From Eubacteriales bacterium (GTDB lineage: Bacteria > Bacillota > Clostridia > Christensenellales > CAG-138), in contig JAJFTI010000030.1 in the NCBI GenBank assembly GCA_021373115.1, positions 1 through 64,000 of the forward strand: a DNA stretch of 64,000 nt. The letters run 5' to 3'. Both the position numbers and the translations under genes were made by a program. Of the stretch, positions 35,186 through 43,995 are shown piece after piece; position 1 is the first letter of the stretch; each line of letters starts with the position of its first letter. The notes beneath the pieces are model-generated. The model was not told the origin of the DNA and did not search any database. It saw nothing but the letters and a program-made list of their open reading frames with translations.

Positions 35186-36643
35186 ATGGAACAGCAGCTG
35201 AAAAAGAATAAACGGGTATGGCCAAAGGTGTTGATCACGATTTTTGCCGTACTTCTGATCCTTCCCCTGGCACTTTACGCCTATCTGTCGTATGACCATT
35301 TTCAGATAGACGACAAACGCGTGGGGTATGATTATCATGCGCCATACGCGGGAGAAGCCATATATCGGGCGAGCGGGGACGTGGAGATTCCTCTTGCGGC
35401 CGAAGATCTCTACTGGCTGATAGATGAATATCGGCTGCTGGACGATCTGGGTATTCCCGACTTGGCTTGCCGGAAAATCGCGGTGGAAATCGGGGACTCC
35501 GCACTAACGATCTATGCGAACATTCGGTACAAAGGATTTCTGCCGCTTCCGCTTCGCGCTGATCTGTCAATACAAACAAACGGTGGATTGAAGATCGACG
35601 TGGTTGGCATACATGTTGGAAAATGGATTAATCTCCCCGCAGAACAGCTGGCGAAATATGGCGTAGAAACACACTACAGCGTATTGCTGAAGGACTTGCT
35701 GAGGGATTCATCGATTACGTCGATCGCATTTAAGGACGGAAAAATTGTGGCGACCGCACCGTTTCTAACCGAATTCAGCGAATCGGCTATTCCCGATATG
35801 ACGGCGGATACTCTGCTGCTCTACGGAGCGGAGGCGGATGGCGCGATTGACCAGGCATCCGCCTGCTACCGTGCGGAAACGATTGGGATACGTGAACGGA
35901 GCATTCGCGATTACGTTGCCGGTGCGCCGAATCCGGTGGTTGCGATGATGCGGCTGCTTGCCCTCTGCGATACGACGAATGCCGAGCAAACGATTCAGGA
36001 GCAGGACGCTTTTCGTACGCATTTCTTTCTGCCGGCATCCGCCGAAGATATCTCCGCTTATCGGGAAACGTATCTCGAAAGGATTGTGAGTGAAAACCGC
36101 AAGCTGGAGACGCTGCTCACCGCGGTCCGCGAAAAATACAAAGCGCTTGAAATCCGGCTGACACGGGACGCATATGTAGATACTGTCACAAACGAAGCGC
36201 TGTCGCTTGCCGCGCTGTGTCCTGCAATTGGGCTGGATAACAGCCAGTGTCATCCAATACTGCTCCTTGCAACAGAACCGCAAAAGGCGCCTTACACCGC
36301 GGATCTGCAGCCGTTTTCGCAGATACCGAAAAGCCCGGGTTTGAAACTGGATATGACCCAGGATTATCTGCGCAATGACATTGGAGTGATGCTGGTTTTG
36401 CCGGGCGGTTCCACCGCAATGCTCTATTATACGGTAGCCAGCGAGCTGATGGTGCAGTGCTTGCCGCAGGAGACGGCGGCAAGTCTATTTGAAGAATACC
36501 GCGCGCCAAAGGTGCTGAATCTGGATTTGGCCGTATTCTCCACCAAACGGGTGCTTCATGATGCGCCTACTTCCGACTTGAGTCCGTACATTGTATTTCT
36601 GCCATGGGATATTGAGAAAACCTGGAATGCAATGTCGAAATGA
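35186..36643 (+). CDS. Membrane-anchored protein of unknown function
   Basis: About 485 residues. A charged N-terminus, one membrane helix (VLITIFAVLLILPLALYAYL, about residues 14-33), then a large extracytoplasmic region with no motif I recognise. The first ~200 residues after the helix look beta-rich, the middle helical. AGGAGG lies 11 bases before ATG 35186 and 8 before GTG 35183, so either may be used; the ATG at 35147 precedes the ribosome site. It stands alone between a promoter and a convergent terminator. Confidence 0.75.
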   Translation: MEQQLKKNKRVWPKVLITIFAVLLILPLALYAYLSYDHFQIDDKRVGYDYHAPYAGEAIYRASGDVEIPLAAEDLYWLIDEYRLLDDLGIPDLACRKIAVEIGDSALTIYANIRYKGFLPLPLRADLSIQTNGGLKIDVVGIHVGKWINLPAEQLAKYGVETHYSVLLKDLLRDSSITSIAFKDGKIVATAPFLTEFSESAIPDMTADTLLLYGAEADGAIDQASACYRAETIGIRERSIRDYVAGAPNPVVAMMRLLALCDTTNAEQTIQEQDAFRTHFFLPASAEDISAYRETYLERIVSENRKLETLLTAVREKYKALEIRLTRDAYVDTVTNEALSLAALCPAIGLDNSQCHPILLLATEPQKAPYTADLQPFSQIPKSPGLKLDMTQDYLRNDIGVMLVLPGGSTAMLYYTVASELMVQCLPQETAASLFEEYRAPKVLNLDLAVFSTKRVLHDAPTSDLSPYIVFLPWDIEKTWNAMSK

Positions 36644-36749
36644 TGCGCGTCGTTCCGGCAGCCGTGCTGTTCTCCGAAAATTCGGGCAAAGTCATGCATT
36701 CCGCTTCACCGGCTGCCACATCGGGTAATTTCGCGCCATGGTGTATGAA

Positions 36750-36833
36750 AAGCATAACCGTATCCGTTTCCTGCACCGGCGTTTGCCGCCAAAGCCTGCG
36801 GGATCGGTAACGGTTATGCTTCTTCTTTTTTCT
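36750..36833. terminator. Nested terminator between converging genes
   Basis: Outer arms AAGCATAACCGT and ACGGTTATGCTT (perfect 12 bp, with more pairing inside) enclose ~48 bases that contain a second small stem (GGCG-TTT-GCC type). CTTCTTTTTTCTC follows on the + strand. The rest of 36644-36879 holds no gene. Confidence 0.65.
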
Positions 36834-36879
36834 CTTTGTCCCAAAGTATCGAGAGAAGCAAACCTCTGCGAAACGGCAT

Positions 36880-38232
36880 TTAGTTTGTGGGCGCGGAATA
36901 GTCCTCCGTGTAAGCAAACACCTTTCGTAATCCTTCGTTTCCATCGTGGCTGATGCGAATGTTGTCCGTCAGCGTAAAGTGCATTCCGTCGCTGGTGGAA
37001 ATATAGTAGTGTCCCCATTGGAACCCGGCACGGTAGAAGGCCAGCTCGTAGAGCAGATAGTTGATCACCGTCTCCGGAACGGACTGGAACACCCAGATCA
37101 GCGAATCCCCGGAATAGGTATAATCATAATAGGTTACGTCGTTTTCTGTTTTTGTACCGTTGTAAACGAGTTTATTGCGCACCTCGTCGTCAATGAGGGC
37201 TTTATTCTCCTTAAGGTTGTCGTTTGCGCCCATCCCCCCGTTGAGATCGATTGCCGTACCGAACGCATGATGGCTGATTGACTTCTCGCTGGAAGTAAAG
37301 CGCGAGCAGTAGCTTCCGTTATAGGTATCGATCAGGTCGCCAAGCAGTAATATGCCGGAATCCCCGTTTGTGCCGGATACGCGGACATGAACGCTGTTGA
37401 GGTAGTAGGAAACCGCTTCAAAATAGGGCAGCGTGGCCTTGTGAATACGCCACGGTTCCCTGCCGGGCAGACAATCGTAAGAAATAATGTATTCATTTTC
37501 CCAGTCCGGGTCGGCTACGATATAACGCGCGTCCACCCACTGGTAGCGGTAGAGAAACGCGTCCTTGTCCTTGAAGAACCGAAGCGCGGTCTCATAGCTG
37601 CTGTTGCTGAAATCGGAGCGCTGAATTTTCTTCCAGGTATCGGACAGCACATAGAACTGCGTTTGATAAACCTGCTCCGGTGTTGGCTGGCCGAGGCTGG
37701 TTGCCGTTATGGTAAGCGTATGAATCCCCGTGTGCAGCGCGGAGAACTGAACCAGCGAATCGAGCGATACACCATCACTGGTCAGCGCGTCGTCGAGCGA
37801 ATAGGAGTATACCTGCTTCGCCGGATCGAACGTGACCGTTTGCGTATACGGATAGAACAGGTCTTCGCTGTACGCACAGTTGATGGCTGCCGAAACGGAG
37901 AGCAGAGGGTAATTGGATTGCACCGTGCCACGCAGGCGATATCCCTTGCCGAGCGGAAGCCGGTCCTGTATGGTCGGCATTGGATCGTCCGAGCTTTCAT
38001 CGAAGGTGAGAACGCTGGGGATCATTGGCGTTGGCGAGGGCGAAGGCGGCAAAGTGACGAGAAGAACGGTTGGGGCGGGCGAAGAAACGGGACTTGGGGA
38101 ATTTTTCAGCGCGCGAAGCGGCAGCACAACGGCCAGAAACAGCAAACATGCGCCGCCGACGATGCAGAGCGCAAGGATTGCCGCGCCGCGCATGCCGACG
38201 CGCGATTTCTTTCGCTTTGTCCATTCCGTCAT
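36880..38232 (-). CDS. M15-family peptidase (VanY-type D,D-carboxypeptidase-like)
   Basis: 450 residues. A basic N-terminus and one membrane helix (about 15-37) are followed by a Pro/Ser-rich linker. An Ig-like or cadherin-like region leads to a C-terminal M15 catalytic domain. Zinc-ligand motifs are SHHAFGTAIDLNGG (near residue 320) and DGMHFTL near the end. It should trim peptidoglycan stem peptides outside the membrane. It is transcribed from a clear promoter divergent from the AmmeMemoRadiSam operon. Confidence 0.85.
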   Translation of the reverse strand: MTEWTKRKKSRVGMRGAAILALCIVGGACLLFLAVVLPLRALKNSPSPVSSPAPTVLLVTLPPSPSPTPMIPSVLTFDESSDDPMPTIQDRLPLGKGYRLRGTVQSNYPLLSVSAAINCAYSEDLFYPYTQTVTFDPAKQVYSYSLDDALTSDGVSLDSLVQFSALHTGIHTLTITATSLGQPTPEQVYQTQFYVLSDTWKKIQRSDFSNSSYETALRFFKDKDAFLYRYQWVDARYIVADPDWENEYIISYDCLPGREPWRIHKATLPYFEAVSYYLNSVHVRVSGTNGDSGILLLGDLIDTYNGSYCSRFTSSEKSISHHAFGTAIDLNGGMGANDNLKENKALIDDEVRNKLVYNGTKTENDVTYYDYTYSGDSLIWVFQSVPETVINYLLYELAFYRAGFQWGHYYISTSDGMHFTLTDNIRISHDGNEGLRKVFAYTEDYSAPTN

Positions 38233-38265
38233 GAAAGGGCCTCGCTTTCCCGTCCTTGTTCCAGT

Positions 38266-38295
38266 ATTTTACCACAAAGCGCAGGGATGTGACAA
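38266..38295 (-). promoter_or_regulatory. Promoter of M15 peptidase
   Basis: Minus strand TTGTCA-N18-TAAAAT. Its -35 is 30 bp from the -35 of the opposite promoter at 38325. Two direct copies of ACAAAGCGCA (38274-38283 and 38292-38301) overlap the -10/-35 interval and could be operator half-sites. Confidence 0.65.
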
Positions 38296-38324
38296 AGCGC
38301 ACGCAGGACGAAGCGCCGTGTTTT

Positions 38325-38353
38325 TTGACACTATCGGTGCGCAATGATAAAAT
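38325..38353 (+). promoter_or_regulatory. Promoter of AmmeMemoRadiSam operon
   Basis: TTGACA-N17-TAAAAT, near-consensus, giving a leader of about 90 nt before the ATG at 38450. Confidence 0.8.
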
Positions 38354-38449
38354 ACGCGTAGAAACGCGGAGCATTCCCGTTTCCCGCGGCGTTTCTTTTT
38401 CAACTTTGCTGACGACGCGCGATATAACGGAACGCAAAGGAATAACCAT

Positions 38450-39835
38450 ATGCCTATCGTATTTGCTGCGGCAGTGCCGCATCCGCCGATTATTCTGCCG
38501 GAGATCGGCATGGGTCAGGAACGGGAAATCCGGCAGACGACCGAAGCGTACCGCGAGATTGCGCGGCGGATTCGGCAGGCAAAGCCGGAAACGATTGTGG
38601 TTCTCTCGCCGCACGCGACAAGCTATGCGGATTATTTTCATATTTCACCCGGTAAAAAGGCACACGGCGATTTTCGCCGGTTTGGCGCGAAGCAGGTGGA
38701 AGTAACCGCGTTTTACGATGAAGAATTTGTCGCGGCGCTGGAAAAGAACGCGAAACGCGCGGGCGTTCCGGCGGGAACGCGCGGCGAGCGGGATGCGGCG
38801 CTCGATCACGGAACTATGATTCCGCTGACGCTTCTGGCCGAGCGCGAACTGCCCTGCGCAATTGTTCGCATCGGCCTCTCCGGGCTCGATCCGGCCGCCC
38901 ACTACCGCCTGGGAAAGTGCATCAAGAAGACGGCGGAGGAACTTGACCGCGACGTTGCGGTGATCGCCAGCGGGGATCTTTCGCACAAGCTGCTGGAATC
39001 GGGCCCCTACGGGTTTGCCGAACAGGGGCCGGAGTTCGACCGGTTTGCGACGGCGGCGCTGGGCAGGGGCGATTTTTATACATTGCTTACCATGGATCTA
39101 TCCCTGAGCGAAGCGGCGGCGGAATGCGGTCTGGGCGCGTTTCGAATTCTCGCGGGCGCGTTCGACCGAACCGCGGTCTCCAGCGAGCTGCTTAGCTATC
39201 AGGGTCCCTTTGGCGTCGGATATGCCGTTGTCGCGTTCCAGCCGGAAGGCGAGGATGAGAGCCGCGCGTTCGATGTTGTCTATCAGCAGGCGGAGCGCGC
39301 GCGCATCGGCACCGTCCGCGAGCGGGAGGACGCCTACACGCGCCTGGCGCGGGTAACGGTGGAATCGTTTGTGAAAACCGGCGAAACACCGCCCCTGCCG
39401 GAGGATTTGCCGACGGAAATGACGGGCGAACGCGCGGGCGTTTTCGTTTCGCTCAAGTACGCCGGCAAGCTGCGCGGCTGCATTGGCACCATCAGTGCCG
39501 TGACCGGCAGCATTGCCGAGGAAATTGTGAAAAATGCGGTTTCCGCCTGCAGCGAGGACCCGCGGTTTGACCCTGTCCGTCCGGAGGAGCTGGAGCGGAT
39601 CAGCTATAGCGTGGATGTGCTCGGCAAAACAGAGCGCGTCGATTCGATGGATCAGCTGGACCCGAAGCGCTATGGGGTCGTCGTGATTTCCGGCTACCGG
39701 AAGGGTCTGCTTTTGCCGAATCTGGACGGCGTGGATACCGTGGAAGAACAAATTCGAATATCCAAGCAGAAAGCGGGTATCCCCGAGAACGAGCGTTGCC
39801 GGCTGGAGCGGTTTGAGGTGGTGCGCCATCTGTAA
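38450..39835 (+). CDS. Fused Memo-like / AMMECR1 protein (AmmeMemoRadiSam B+A)
   Basis: 461 residues. Residues ~1-265 are a Memo/extradiol-dioxygenase-like domain with the metal-site stretches PHPPIILPEIG, SPHATSYADYF, DHGTMIPL and SGDLSHKL. Residues ~285-461 are an AMMECR1 domain (GVFVSLKYAGKLRGCIGTI; EDPRFDPV). These two domains plus the radical SAM enzyme encoded 56 bp downstream make the conserved AmmeMemoRadiSam trio, whose substrate is unknown. Here two components are one polypeptide, supporting physical interaction. Confidence 0.93.
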   Translation: MPIVFAAAVPHPPIILPEIGMGQEREIRQTTEAYREIARRIRQAKPETIVVLSPHATSYADYFHISPGKKAHGDFRRFGAKQVEVTAFYDEEFVAALEKNAKRAGVPAGTRGERDAALDHGTMIPLTLLAERELPCAIVRIGLSGLDPAAHYRLGKCIKKTAEELDRDVAVIASGDLSHKLLESGPYGFAEQGPEFDRFATAALGRGDFYTLLTMDLSLSEAAAECGLGAFRILAGAFDRTAVSSELLSYQGPFGVGYAVVAFQPEGEDESRAFDVVYQQAERARIGTVREREDAYTRLARVTVESFVKTGETPPLPEDLPTEMTGERAGVFVSLKYAGKLRGCIGTISAVTGSIAEEIVKNAVSACSEDPRFDPVRPEELERISYSVDVLGKTERVDSMDQLDPKRYGVVVISGYRKGLLLPNLDGVDTVEEQIRISKQKAGIPENERCRLERFEVVRHL

Positions 39836-39891
39836 CGCGCACTCCGTTTACGGCCGATTCTGGACAAGAATGCTTAGGTGGTGTTTGACCG

Positions 39892-40719
39892 GTGAAGGCA
39901 ACCTGCGATATCTGCCCGCGGGCATGCGAAATAGAGGAAGGCGCGCTGGGCTTCTGCCGCGCGCGAACGAACCAAAATGGAACTGTTGTGTGCCAGAACT
40001 ATGCGCGGGTGACCGCGATTGCGCTGGATCCGATGGAGAAAAAACCGCTGCGGCGATTCCACCCGGGCAGCCGGATTCTCTCGGTTGGCAGTTATGGGTG
40101 CAACATGAACTGCGCCTATTGCCAGAACTGCGAAATCTCGATGGCGCGGGCGGAATATGTCGAGTGGACGGAGATTCCACCGGAGGAATTGATTGCGCGC
40201 GCGGAGGCGCTCCAGCCGCGCGGAAACATCGGAATAGCTTTTACCTACAACGAGCCGCTGATCGGGTATGAATACGTGATGGACTGCGCCAAGTTGGCAA
40301 AAGCGCGCGGCTTAAGCGTTGTTCTTGTGACAAACGGCATGATCAACAGCGATCCCTGGCAAAAACTCCTGCCGTATGTAGACGCCGCGAATATCGACCT
40401 AAAGACGTTCTCGCGCGAGGGATATCGCTCGCTCGGCGGTTATCGGGATACCGTGCTGGAGGCAATTTCTCTTGCGGCGGAGCGGATACACGTTGAGGTG
40501 ACGACGCTGGTCGTGCCGGGGTTCAGCGACGACGAGGCGCTCCTTCGGGAGGAAGCCGCCTGGCTGGCGGGGGAGTCGTGTGAGATTTCGCTCCATTTGT
40601 CGCGCTTTTTTCCAAGGCACCGCATGAAAAACACGGAGCCGACGCCGGTGGAGACGGTGCGGCGTCTCGCGGTTGCCGCGCGGGAGTTTCTGCCTTATGT
40701 GTATGAAGGGAATCTGTAG
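39892..40719 (+). CDS. amrS: AmmeMemoRadiSam system radical SAM enzyme
   Basis: 275 residues starting at GTG (AGGTGG upstream). The radical SAM cluster motif is C70, C74, C77 (CNMNCAYC). Four N-terminal cysteines (C5, C8, C12, C22; CDICPRAC) form the extra binding motif of this PflA-like family. SAM-domain blocks GNIGIAFTYNEPLIGYEY and AANIDLKTF are intact. Partner of the fused Memo-AMMECR1 protein. Confidence 0.93.
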   Translation: MKATCDICPRACEIEEGALGFCRARTNQNGTVVCQNYARVTAIALDPMEKKPLRRFHPGSRILSVGSYGCNMNCAYCQNCEISMARAEYVEWTEIPPEELIARAEALQPRGNIGIAFTYNEPLIGYEYVMDCAKLAKARGLSVVLVTNGMINSDPWQKLLPYVDAANIDLKTFSREGYRSLGGYRDTVLEAISLAAERIHVEVTTLVVPGFSDDEALLREEAAWLAGESCEISLHLSRFFPRHRMKNTEPTPVETVRRLAVAAREFLPYVYEGNL

Positions 40720-40738
40720 ATACAAGGAGTGTCGAACA

Positions 40739-41101
40739 ATGATTAAAACAGAGAATCAGCAGCCGGTCCGTGAGCGCAAAGACGTGCGCGGCGGAAAAGG
40801 AATCGTGACGTTTCACGACTTTTTAGCGGCAGAAGAGGCGTTTGGCGCGGGAAACCTCTTTACAAAAGCGACCATTCCCGCGGGCGCGTCGGTTGGCGAA
40901 CACCGGCATGACGGCGAATTCGAGGTCTACTACGTGCTGGCCGGCACGGCCGAGGTAAACGACAACGGCGCCTTGGCCATGCTGAACGCGGGGGACATGC
41001 ACCGGTGCGCGAGCGGGGAAAGCCATGCGATTCGCAACGCCGGGGCGGGAGATCTTGAAGTCGTCATGCTGATTCTCAACGAGAATCCGGGCCGGTCGTA
41101 A
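40739..41101 (+). CDS. Cupin-domain protein
   Basis: 120 residues with a single beta-barrel. Metal ligands are in GEHRHDGEFEVYYVLAG (His, His, Glu) and in AGDMHRC (His). AAGGAG precedes the ATG, 19 bp after the radical SAM gene, so it is probably the last gene of that operon. It may handle the product of the system or act as a small dioxygenase or isomerase. Confidence 0.85.
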   Translation: MIKTENQQPVRERKDVRGGKGIVTFHDFLAAEEAFGAGNLFTKATIPAGASVGEHRHDGEFEVYYVLAGTAEVNDNGALAMLNAGDMHRCASGESHAIRNAGAGDLEVVMLILNENPGRS

Positions 41102-41126
41102 CCGTCCCGGAGGCCGCAGGATCGGC

Positions 41127-41155
41127 TTGAAGCATACCAAAGAAAATGGTATGAT
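41127..41155 (+). promoter_or_regulatory. Promoter with internal operator-like dyad, near-leaderless
   Basis: TTGAAG-N17-TATGAT. Transcription would begin within a few bases of the ATG at 41162, so the message may be leaderless. The spacer contains CATACCA-N7-TGGTATG (41133-41153), a perfect 7-bp dyad suited to a repressor. Confidence 0.55.
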
Positions 41156-41161
41156 GGGAAC

Positions 41162-42937
41162 ATGGAACTGGAAAGATCGAACAAACGAAAGGCCAACGTT
41201 CTAACGCTCCTGTGCGTGCTGACGCTGGTTGTTTTATTTGTACTCCTACTTTGGAGAGTGCCCTTTGGCTACGACTGGACGGACGAACAGTACTATTCCG
41301 AGATCGGATACCGGCTGCTGCAAGGTGACCGGCCGCTGGTTGACACGTGGGAAGTGCACCAGTTTTCGGCGATCCTCATCGCCCCGGTACTAAAAACCTT
41401 CCTGCTCTGCAACCACAACAGCACGGACGGAATGGTGCTGTTTCTGCGTTATTTTGCGGTTTCGTTTCAGTTTGTCGCGAGCTTGACCGCGTTTTTTCTG
41501 CTCAAAAAGCGCTACGGCTGGATTCCCGCGCTGCTTGCGGCGGGCATGCTGCTTGCGTATTCGCATTTTGCGATCAACAGCTATTATTACAACAGCATGA
41601 CGCTGCTCTTTTCGGTACTCTCGGGTCTTTTTTGCATGGAGTTCCTCCGCCGCACGGCAGGCGGCTTTGCGTTTGCCGCGCTGGGCGGAATCTGCTTTGC
41701 GCTGGCGGTAGTCGCTTATCCGTTTTTTCTGTTGTTCGCGCCGGTTTTTCTTTTGTACTGGCTTGCTCTTTTGCGAAGGCAGAGCGAACGTAAACGAACC
41801 GCTTTTGGCTTACTCGCGTTTTTTACGGGCGCCGCCGTGATCGCGCTGGCGCTTATTGCGTTTTTATTATCCCGTGCGACGGCTTCCCAGCTCATTGCGG
41901 GTGTTTCCAATATGCTCGACGATCCGGATCATCAGTCCATGAACCTGCTGGAGGTGACGGGGCAGTATTTCAACGCGATTCGGGTGGTGTACTCTCCCGC
42001 AAGCTATGGGGCGGCGGCGCTGCTGCTGCTTGGGATATTCTATTCGCGCAGTAAGCGCGAAAACCTTCGGCTGGCGCTTCGCAGGGTCGGCGCCGTCGCG
42101 GTCACGCTGCTGCTGTTCGGGGTTGTCTGGATTGCGTTTTGGTACGACTGGCCCGGCATCTACCGTATCAATCTGCTCGCAATGGGCTTTGCGCTACTTG
42201 CGCCGGGGCTGTACGGTTTTTCGGATCGAACGCGAGATCATGGCACGCTGCTGCTGTATTGGATTGGCTGCGGATTGTCCTTTACGGTACAAATTGGAAG
42301 CAATACGCGCATCCTTGCATCCTCCGGCATGCTGCTGCCTGCTGCGATGGCAACGGTGCTCTATCTCTTTGAACATGCGGATGAACTCTTTCGCTGGAAA
42401 GCGGAGCGGGGCCCGGGAACGGCGAACGGGACGGATCGACGCTCGATCGCGCTGCGGGCGGCGGCGACGCTGGCCTGCTTTGCCTGCGTTGCGGGCCTGA
42501 TGGCGCTTCGCCTGACGGCGGTCCACCGCGACGAGCCGGTTAAGCAATTGACGGCGACCATTGAAAGCGGCGCGGCAAAAGGCATTCGAACGACGCCAAA
42601 GAGCGCGGAACTGCACGATCGCCTGATTGCGGATCTTCGCGCAAACGCGCCATCGAGCGGATCGATTCTTGTCACCTGCCTGTTCCCGGAGGGATATCTG
42701 GTCACGGGGCTGCGCGCGGGGACGCCTTCCGCCTACAATATGACGATGAATTCGCCGTGGCTTGCGCAGTATTACGAACAACATCCGGAGCGAATGCCGA
42801 GCTATGTGTTCGCCATTGATCCGGCAATGCCGTACAACGAGCCTGGACAGGTAGGAATTGAGACGTTTGCATGCAATCCGGATTATGAGCAGCGCGATTG
42901 CCGAACCGGCATAGCGTTTTTAAACACAGCGCCATGA
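41162..42937 (+). CDS. GT-C type membrane glycosyltransferase-like protein
   Basis: 591 residues with about 11 membrane helices. The first external loop has YDWTDEQYYSEIGYRLL; the acidic pair D41/E42 is the expected catalytic or metal site of PMT/ArnT-like (GT39/GT83-related) enzymes, which transfer sugars from polyprenyl phosphate. The last ~110 residues form an external soluble domain. No Shine-Dalgarno with proper spacing precedes the only plausible ATG. Sugar and acceptor unknown. Confidence 0.75.
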   Translation: MELERSNKRKANVLTLLCVLTLVVLFVLLLWRVPFGYDWTDEQYYSEIGYRLLQGDRPLVDTWEVHQFSAILIAPVLKTFLLCNHNSTDGMVLFLRYFAVSFQFVASLTAFFLLKKRYGWIPALLAAGMLLAYSHFAINSYYYNSMTLLFSVLSGLFCMEFLRRTAGGFAFAALGGICFALAVVAYPFFLLFAPVFLLYWLALLRRQSERKRTAFGLLAFFTGAAVIALALIAFLLSRATASQLIAGVSNMLDDPDHQSMNLLEVTGQYFNAIRVVYSPASYGAAALLLLGIFYSRSKRENLRLALRRVGAVAVTLLLFGVVWIAFWYDWPGIYRINLLAMGFALLAPGLYGFSDRTRDHGTLLLYWIGCGLSFTVQIGSNTRILASSGMLLPAAMATVLYLFEHADELFRWKAERGPGTANGTDRRSIALRAAATLACFACVAGLMALRLTAVHRDEPVKQLTATIESGAAKGIRTTPKSAELHDRLIADLRANAPSSGSILVTCLFPEGYLVTGLRAGTPSAYNMTMNSPWLAQYYEQHPERMPSYVFAIDPAMPYNEPGQVGIETFACNPDYEQRDCRTGIAFLNTAP

Positions 42938-43001
42938 CGAAGCTACAGACGAACATTGGAACGAAAGCGATATTGTAAAAAAAGAAAGCGAGGATTGTGG
43001 A

Positions 43002-43931
43002 ATGGGCTATTCGGATGCGATTATTCAAACCATACTGGGGAACGACGCCGTTGGCGCGCTGAGCAAGTCCAGCGGCGCGAAAAAAACGCAGGTGGAATCC
43101 CTCATTGGCGCGGCTCTGCCACTGATGCTGGAGAGCATGCAGAACAACGCGAGCTCGCCGAAGGGGGAAGAGGCGCTCACGCAGGCGCTTAGCGATCATG
43201 CGGGAAGCGACGCTTCCGACGTGAAAGCCTTTCTTTCCGGCGTGGACGCACAGGACAGCGCAAAGATTCTGCAGCATCTCTTTGGAGAGAGCACGAACAA
43301 AACGGTTTCCGCACTTTCCAAGAAAACGGGGATGCAAAAGTCGCAAACCATGTCAATTCTGCTTCAGCTTGCGCCGCTGCTGCTTTCCCTGCTCGGCCAG
43401 CAGAACCAGAATTCCTCCGGCGGGATTGGTTCGCTGCTTGGTTCCCTGCTTGGCGGTTCGGGTTCCAATTCAACGGGATCGCTGATCGGTTCCCTGCTGG
43501 GTAGTGACACGAGCGACGCGGCGGGTTCGCTCATTGGCAATCTGCTGGGCGGCGGATCCGGTAATTCCGGTTCCTCGATTGGCGGCGCGCTGCTCGGCAG
43601 CCTGCTGGGCTCCGGCAACTCCAGCTCCTCCGGCTCGAATTCCGGTGTTGCGGGATCGCTGCTCTCCGCACTGCTTTCGGACGGCGACAACAACGACGAC
43701 GACGACGGCGGGGATCTGCTGGGCAGCCTGCTCGGAGGCGGCGGTTCCAACAGCCTGGGCGGCGGCTTACTGACGAGCCTGTTCGGGGACGATTCGCAAA
43801 AGATCAAAAGCCCGGCGAAAAAGAAATCCTCCTCCGGTGCAAAAAAAACCTCGACCGCGAAAAAGCCAACAGCCGCAAAGAAGAAAACGACGAAGAAACC
43901 GTCCGCAACGGGCAAGAAAAAAGGCAACTGA
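43002..43931 (+). CDS. DUF937 (YidB-like) protein with histone-H1-like tail
   Basis: 309 residues. The N-terminal ~130 residues contain DUF937 repeats (VESLIGAALPLMLESMQNNASS; SMILLQLAPLLLSLLG-type). Residues ~135-255 are low complexity: recurrent GSLLGSLLG units mixed with Gly/Ser/Asn. The last ~45 residues are Lys/Ala/Thr/Ser-rich (AKKPTAAKKKTTKKP), resembling histone H1-like bacterial proteins. The function is unknown. Basic-tail DNA or cell-wall binding is possible. Confidence 0.8.
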   Translation: MGYSDAIIQTILGNDAVGALSKSSGAKKTQVESLIGAALPLMLESMQNNASSPKGEEALTQALSDHAGSDASDVKAFLSGVDAQDSAKILQHLFGESTNKTVSALSKKTGMQKSQTMSILLQLAPLLLSLLGQQNQNSSGGIGSLLGSLLGGSGSNSTGSLIGSLLGSDTSDAAGSLIGNLLGGGSGNSGSSIGGALLGSLLGSGNSSSSGSNSGVAGSLLSALLSDGDNNDDDDGGDLLGSLLGGGGSNSLGGGLLTSLFGDDSQKIKSPAKKKSSSGAKKTSTAKKPTAAKKKTTKKPSATGKKKGN

Positions 43932-43945
43932 GCCCTGTATACAGC

Positions 43946-43978
43946 AAAAGGCGGCCGTCCCGAGGACGGCCGCCTTTT
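43946..43978. terminator. Bidirectional terminator
   Basis: A 15-bp perfect stem AAAAGGCGGCCGTCC / GGACGGCCGCCTTTT with a 3-base loop between the converging DUF937 and helical-repeat genes. Confidence 0.88.
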
Positions 43979-43995
43979 ACGACCGAAAGCGGATT

